A stretch of 64,000 nt of DNA from Saccharomyces mikatae IFO 1815 (lineage: Eukaryota > Ascomycota > Saccharomycetes > Saccharomycetales > Saccharomycetaceae), in the NCBI RefSeq assembly GCF_947241705.1, contig NC_079262.1, forward strand, positions 1-64,000, in the 5' to 3' direction. The stretch's first letter is position 1; the number at the start of each line of letters is the position of its first letter. Made by a program: the position numbers and the translations under genes. The notes below the pieces were generated by a model. That model was given only the letters and a program-made list of their open reading frames with translations, had not been told where the DNA came from and ran no database searches. Of the stretch, positions 59,946 to 64,000 are shown one piece after another.

Positions 59946-60641
59946 CGTTCTCTGGGGTGCTTGGGTAGTACACTGCAGAAAGTATTAGACATAAACAGTT
60001 TAAGTAAGGAATATAAGTCATTCATATTCGTCTGTAAAATATGCAGAATGCCTTACTGACCAAGCAGAGAGTAACAAGGAAGAGTGAGGTATGTAAGACA
60101 CAAGGAACGATTTTAGGACTGTGAGTACGAGTCTCACACAAATGTAAGACCTTTTAACAAAAATATGCCTTTGCATATTCCTCCAACAACGCCACGTCCA
60201 AGCAACCACAAGAAACTAGTTACAGGACCATTACAATGACACACAGATATAGAGACCAAATAATCAAAGCTTGAGAATTCGATTGACCCTTATGCTATCA
60301 ATAATTCACCGCTATCTAATTGTTACTCTATGTTGTTACTCTATATTGTTACTAACGCTAGCCGTAGCAGCTTTCCATTTCTTTTTCCTTTTTCCAAAAT
60401 TTTTCATTTTTTTTTCAGTTGACTCGCCCCGTCGCTCGTGATAAATGTTGACTGACTCGTGTCTTGGTAATAACAGCAATAATGAATGTGCGATGGCCTG
60501 TGAACTTGGTATTTAAACTATGTTCAAAGGCGTGTGCAACCGCTATTAACCAGGTTAGTAGCTTACACTAGTAGAGCAGTTTATTTCTTCTTACTTTCTT
60601 GGCCATAGTTGAAGAGAACCATTCTCCCCTCCTCCCTCACA
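59946..60641. promoter_or_regulatory. Divergent MTO1-ADE5,7 region with TGACTC sites
   Basis: Two TGACTC words, at 60420-60425 and 60453-60458, lie 222 and 189 bp before the ADE5,7 ATG. TGACTC is bound by Bas1 (with Pho2) and Gcn4 and is the hallmark of ADE gene promoters. A T-rich tract precedes them (60400-60418). Minus-strand short frames nearer MTO1 (60018-60209) have no support. No tRNA was found. Confidence 0.75.
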
Positions 60642-63050
60642 ATGCTCAACATTCTCGTTTTAGGTAACGGTGCAAGAGAACATGTTCTTGTCACCAAGCT
60701 GGCTCAATCACCCACCGTAGGTAAGATCTACGTTGCTCCAGGTAACGGAGGGACTGCAACCATGGATTCTTCCCGTGTAGTTAACTGGGACGTTACACCA
60801 GATGTCGCCAACTTTGCTCGTTTGCAGTCGATGGCTGTAGAACATAAGGTCAATTTGGTCGTTCCTGGCCCAGAATTGCCTCTAGTTAACGGAATCACTA
60901 CCGTGTTCCACAACGTTGGTATCCCTGTCTTTGGGCCCTCCGCCAAAGCTGCTCAGCTGGAGGCTTCTAAGGCCTTTTCTAAGAGATTTATGTCAAAGCA
61001 CAATATTCCAACCGCGTCGTACGATGTCTTTACTAACCCAGAAGAGGCCATTTCATTCTTGAAAGCTTGTCCTGACAAAGCTTTTGTCATTAAGGCCGAC
61101 GGTATTGCTGCTGGTAAGGGTGTTATTATCCCATCTAGCATTGACGAGTCCATCCAGGCTATCAAGGATATTATGATCACCAAACAATTTGGTGAAGAAG
61201 CGGGAAAGCAGGTTGTGATTGAACAATTTTTGGAAGGTGATGAAATCTCCTTACTCACGATTGTTGATGGGTACTCTCATTTCAATCTTCCCGTTGCACA
61301 AGATCACAAAAGGATCTTTGACGGTGACCAGGGCCTAAACACAGGTGGGATGGGAGCTTATGCTCCTGCCCCTGTGGCCACCCCATCTCTATTGAAAACC
61401 ATAGATTCGCAGATTGTGAAGCCTACGATTGATGGGATGAGACGTGATGGTATGCCTTTTGTTGGTGTTCTGTTCACTGGGATGATTTTGGTGAAGGATT
61501 CTAAGACAAACCAACTTGTTCCTGAGGTATTGGAATACAACGTCAGGTTCGGTGACCCAGAGACACAGGCTGTTTTGAGTTTACTTGATGACCAAACTGA
61601 TTTGGCACAAGTATTTCTGGCTGCCGCCGAACACCGCTTGGATTCCGTCAATATAGCTATTGATGACACAAGATCCGCCGTTACTGTAGTAGTGGCCGCA
61701 GGTGGATATCCTGAATCATATGCTAAGGGTGACAAAATTACTTTGGATACCGATAAATTACCACCACATACACAAATCTTTCAAGCAGGCACCAAATACG
61801 ACTCTGCTACTGGTTCTCTATTAACGAATGGTGGAAGGGTTCTTTCGGTGACATCCACTGCCCAAAGCTTAAGAACTGCAGTAGACACAGTATACGAAGC
61901 CGTCGGATGTATCCATTTCCAGAATGCTTACTACAGAAAGGACATCGCATATCGTGCGTTCCAAAATTCAGAATCCTCAAAGGTTGCCATAACATATGCA
62001 GATTCTGGTGTCTCTGTTGATAACGGTAATAACCTCGTTCAGACCATCAAAGAAATGGTCAGATCCACAAGAAGACCAGGTGCAGATTCCGACATTGGTG
62101 GCTTTGGTGGTTTATTCGACTTGGCCCAAGCAGGTTTCCGTCAAAACGAAAACACTTTACTAGTGGGTGCCACGGATGGTGTCGGTACTAAATTGATCAT
62201 TGCCCAAGAAACTGGGATTCATAACACCGTCGGTATTGACCTTGTGGCCATGAATGTTAATGATTTGGTGGTCCAGGGTGCAGAACCTCTATTCTTTTTG
62301 GACTACTTTGCTACTGGTGCTCTTGACATCAAAATTGCCTCTGATTTCGTGTCAGGAGTTGCCAATGGGTGTATTCAAAGTGGTTGTGCCCTTGTAGGTG
62401 GTGAAACTTCAGAAATGCCTGGTATGTACCCACCTGGTCACTACGATACTAATGGTACTGCCGTTGGTGCTGTATTGAGACAAGATATTCTACCCAAGAT
62501 AAACGAAATGGCCGCAGGAGATGTTTTACTGGGACTTGCCTCTAGTGGTGTTCATTCAAATGGTTTCTCTTTGGTGAGGAAAATTATTCAACATGTCGCA
62601 TTACCTTGGGATGCTCCATGTCCATGGGATGAATCTAAGACACTTGGTGAAGGTATTCTTGAGCCAACGAAAATCTACGTCAAACAATTACTGCCATCGA
62701 TCAGACAAAGACTGCTATTAGGTTTAGCTCACATAACAGGCGGTGGTCTAGTGGAAAATATTCCAAGAGCTATCCCAGACCACTTACAGGCCCGCGTTGA
62801 TATGTCCACCTGGGATGTACCCTGTGTTTTCAAGTGGTTCGGCCAAGCAGGTAATGTTCCACACGATGACATTCTAAGGACCTTCAACATGGGTGTTGGT
62901 ATGGTATTGATTGTCAAGAGAGAAAACGTCAAGGCAGTCTGTGATTCATTGATTGAAGAAGGCGAAACTGTTTGGGAGCTTGGTTCTTTGCAAGAAAGAC
63001 CAAAGGATGCTCCTGGTTGTGTAATTGAAAACGGAACTAACCTTTACTAA
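60642..63050 (+). CDS. ADE5,7: Bifunctional purine enzyme ADE5,7 (GAR synthetase / AIR synthetase)
   Basis: 802 residues from the ATG at 60642 (MLNILVLGNGAREH), the S. cerevisiae length; eleven open codons upstream begin at TTG. It catalyses steps 2 and 5 of de novo purine synthesis. The N-terminal PurD half (about 1-430) has GNGAREH, the ATP-grasp stretch IKADGIAAGKGV near 155 and RFGDPETQ near 300. The C-terminal PurM half (about 455-795) has DSDIGGFGGLFDL, GATDGVGTKLIIA and LAHITGGGLVENIPR. The two halves are fused as in other fungi. Regulation is likely through the two TGACTC sites upstream. Confidence 0.98.
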   Translation: MLNILVLGNGAREHVLVTKLAQSPTVGKIYVAPGNGGTATMDSSRVVNWDVTPDVANFARLQSMAVEHKVNLVVPGPELPLVNGITTVFHNVGIPVFGPSAKAAQLEASKAFSKRFMSKHNIPTASYDVFTNPEEAISFLKACPDKAFVIKADGIAAGKGVIIPSSIDESIQAIKDIMITKQFGEEAGKQVVIEQFLEGDEISLLTIVDGYSHFNLPVAQDHKRIFDGDQGLNTGGMGAYAPAPVATPSLLKTIDSQIVKPTIDGMRRDGMPFVGVLFTGMILVKDSKTNQLVPEVLEYNVRFGDPETQAVLSLLDDQTDLAQVFLAAAEHRLDSVNIAIDDTRSAVTVVVAAGGYPESYAKGDKITLDTDKLPPHTQIFQAGTKYDSATGSLLTNGGRVLSVTSTAQSLRTAVDTVYEAVGCIHFQNAYYRKDIAYRAFQNSESSKVAITYADSGVSVDNGNNLVQTIKEMVRSTRRPGADSDIGGFGGLFDLAQAGFRQNENTLLVGATDGVGTKLIIAQETGIHNTVGIDLVAMNVNDLVVQGAEPLFFLDYFATGALDIKIASDFVSGVANGCIQSGCALVGGETSEMPGMYPPGHYDTNGTAVGAVLRQDILPKINEMAAGDVLLGLASSGVHSNGFSLVRKIIQHVALPWDAPCPWDESKTLGEGILEPTKIYVKQLLPSIRQRLLLGLAHITGGGLVENIPRAIPDHLQARVDMSTWDVPCVFKWFGQAGNVPHDDILRTFNMGVGMVLIVKRENVKAVCDSLIEEGETVWELGSLQERPKDAPGCVIENGTNLY

Positions 63051-63287
63051 TTAACAATATTAAATTTACAATAGATACATATATGCGCATCCGTATATAT
63101 CACTTATATACGACTTTTGTACAAGAATGCTTAATTAAGATACGATTTTTTTTTTGTTCGCTTTTACTCTTCCGCAATATTCCTGAAAAAAGAGTATCAA
63201 TAAAAAGGATAATGAATACCTTAACAGGCATTGAAATAGTGGAGAAGGAGTACCGCTGAGGAGTCTGTAACGAATTGGCTGTTAATT
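63051..63287. promoter_or_regulatory. ADE5,7-SEC15 spacer
   Basis: 237 bp with the ADE5,7 3' end (TATATA-rich around 63075-63112), a T10 tract at about 63148 and the SEC15 promoter. No gene. Confidence 0.4.
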
Positions 63288-64000
63288 ATGGATCAGGAAG
63301 GCCAAACATTGCTTTCAAAAGAGTTTCAAGAAGTCCTGCTGGCTACTGCATCCGGAAACAATACATCATGGACAGAAAGGACTGTTTCCAACAATGGGAG
63401 TACCGATACAGGGAAACACGATCCTAAGCTGGGCCAGAACGATGTATTTGACCTAGATCATTTATCCTTCGATAAATGGGTGCCTTTTTTAAGAAGCACG
63501 CTTGATAGGAACCAACTGGATCCCGTGATTGATGAATTGGAGAATTCGATTGAAGATAATTTTCAAGGGCTAGAGTTGCAGTTATTACAAGACTCTCAAA
63601 TGAATGATAAGTTGGAAACATCTATAGATGAGATTGCGAATATTCAAGGTATGGTACAAGATACTCTATCCAGCGAAATTTCAAAATTTCAAATGAAGTT
63701 GCGCGAGTCAGCCAATGAATTAATTACCAAAAAGCAAATGTATGTTAATAACAAAAAAATCTCGCTAAAAATTTCTGAAGCCACAATTTTGATCACCAAG
63801 GTTGTTAGAATTTTGGAATTATCTAGCAAGTGTCAAGAATTGATTACTGAAAGAAAATTCTTCAAAGTGCTACAAAACTTGGATAGCTTAGAGAAATTAT
63901 ATCTACAAGAATTTAAAAATTACAATTTTCAATTCTTAATTGAAATTTACAACTCCATACCATTTTTACAGAAGGTCACGAAAGATGAGTGTATAAATTT
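63288..64000 (+). CDS. SEC15: Exocyst subunit SEC15, 5' part (cut by the window edge)
   Basis: ATG at 63288-63290; 237 complete codons are in the window and the frame is open at the edge (full S. cerevisiae protein about 910 residues). Sec15 is the exocyst subunit that binds the Rab GTPase Sec4 and tethers secretory vesicles at sites of growth. The start MDQEGQTLLSKEFQEVLLAT matches S. cerevisiae closely, followed by a variable stretch (residues about 25-55) and then the nearly invariant SFDKWVPFLR..LDPVIDELENSIEDNF and EISKFQMKLRESANELI coiled-coil region at about 65-150. Membership is clear; domains beyond residue 237 cannot be judged. Confidence 0.95.
   Translation, partial: MDQEGQTLLSKEFQEVLLATASGNNTSWTERTVSNNGSTDTGKHDPKLGQNDVFDLDHLSFDKWVPFLRSTLDRNQLDPVIDELENSIEDNFQGLELQLLQDSQMNDKLETSIDEIANIQGMVQDTLSSEISKFQMKLRESANELITKKQMYVNNKKISLKISEATILITKVVRILELSSKCQELITERKFFKVLQNLDSLEKLYLQEFKNYNFQFLIEIYNSIPFLQKVTKDECIN

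Overview
This window reads as the left end of a chromosome from a budding yeast of the genus Saccharomyces, running from the subtelomere (low coordinates) into the arm core (high coordinates). From about 16 kb on, gene order matches the left arm of S. cerevisiae chromosome VII as I remember it: VEL1, MNT2, ADH4, ZRT1, FZF1, HXK2, RTG2, HFM1/MER3, RMR1, ZIP2, PDE1, BRR6, RAI1, GUS1, RTF1, TAD1, YGL242C, KAP114, DOC1, CSE1, HAP2, MTO1, ADE5,7, SEC15. Protein lengths are the same or nearly the same as in S. cerevisiae, but residues differ: few in HXK2, roughly two dozen in ADH4, many in ZIP2, TAD1 and FZF1. I take this as a sister species (for example S. mikatae, S. jurei, S. kudriavzevii or S. 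arboricola); I cannot choose among them by eye.

Layout. 1-1500: decayed distal material with Tbf1/Reb1-type sites, a broken alpha/beta-hydrolase gene and a RidA-like fragment. About 1540-8150: a long-type Y' element on the minus strand, with helicase core and 36-bp minisatellite, its frame broken in several places. 8139-8436: interstitial C1-3A telomeric repeat running into a CCATCA-type microsatellite, 298 nt with no G. 8437-10600: an X element with CCCTAA sites, seven 14-bp forkhead-like repeats and a duplicated core segment. 10948-16672: a YOR389W-like membrane protein gene, FDH1 and VEL1, which in S. cerevisiae have their linked counterparts on chromosome XV-R. 17 kb onward: conserved unique genes, densely packed except for the 3.8-kb ADH4-ZRT1 gap.

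How the genes work together. VEL1, ADH4 and ZRT1 are zinc-starvation genes in S. cerevisiae, and candidate Zap1 sites lie before ADH4 and, clearly, before ZRT1. HFM1/MER3, RMR1 and ZIP2 form a run of meiotic recombination genes with URS1-like sites; HFM1/MER3 keeps an intron with the features of Mer1-activated meiotic splicing. HXK2 and RTG2 serve glucose sensing and mitochondrial retrograde signalling. KAP114 and CSE1 are two karyopherins flanking the APC/C subunit DOC1. ADE5,7 carries two TGACTC sites typical of purine and Gcn4 control.

I found no tRNA, rRNA, CRISPR array or intact transposon. Many database-style open frames here begin at TTG or GTG; I moved starts to the ATG that fits the family length (FDH1, MNT2, ADH4, FZF1, RTG2, ZIP2, CSE1, ADE5,7). 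SEC15 runs off the right edge. All identifications come from remembered family sequences and visible motifs, not from a search.
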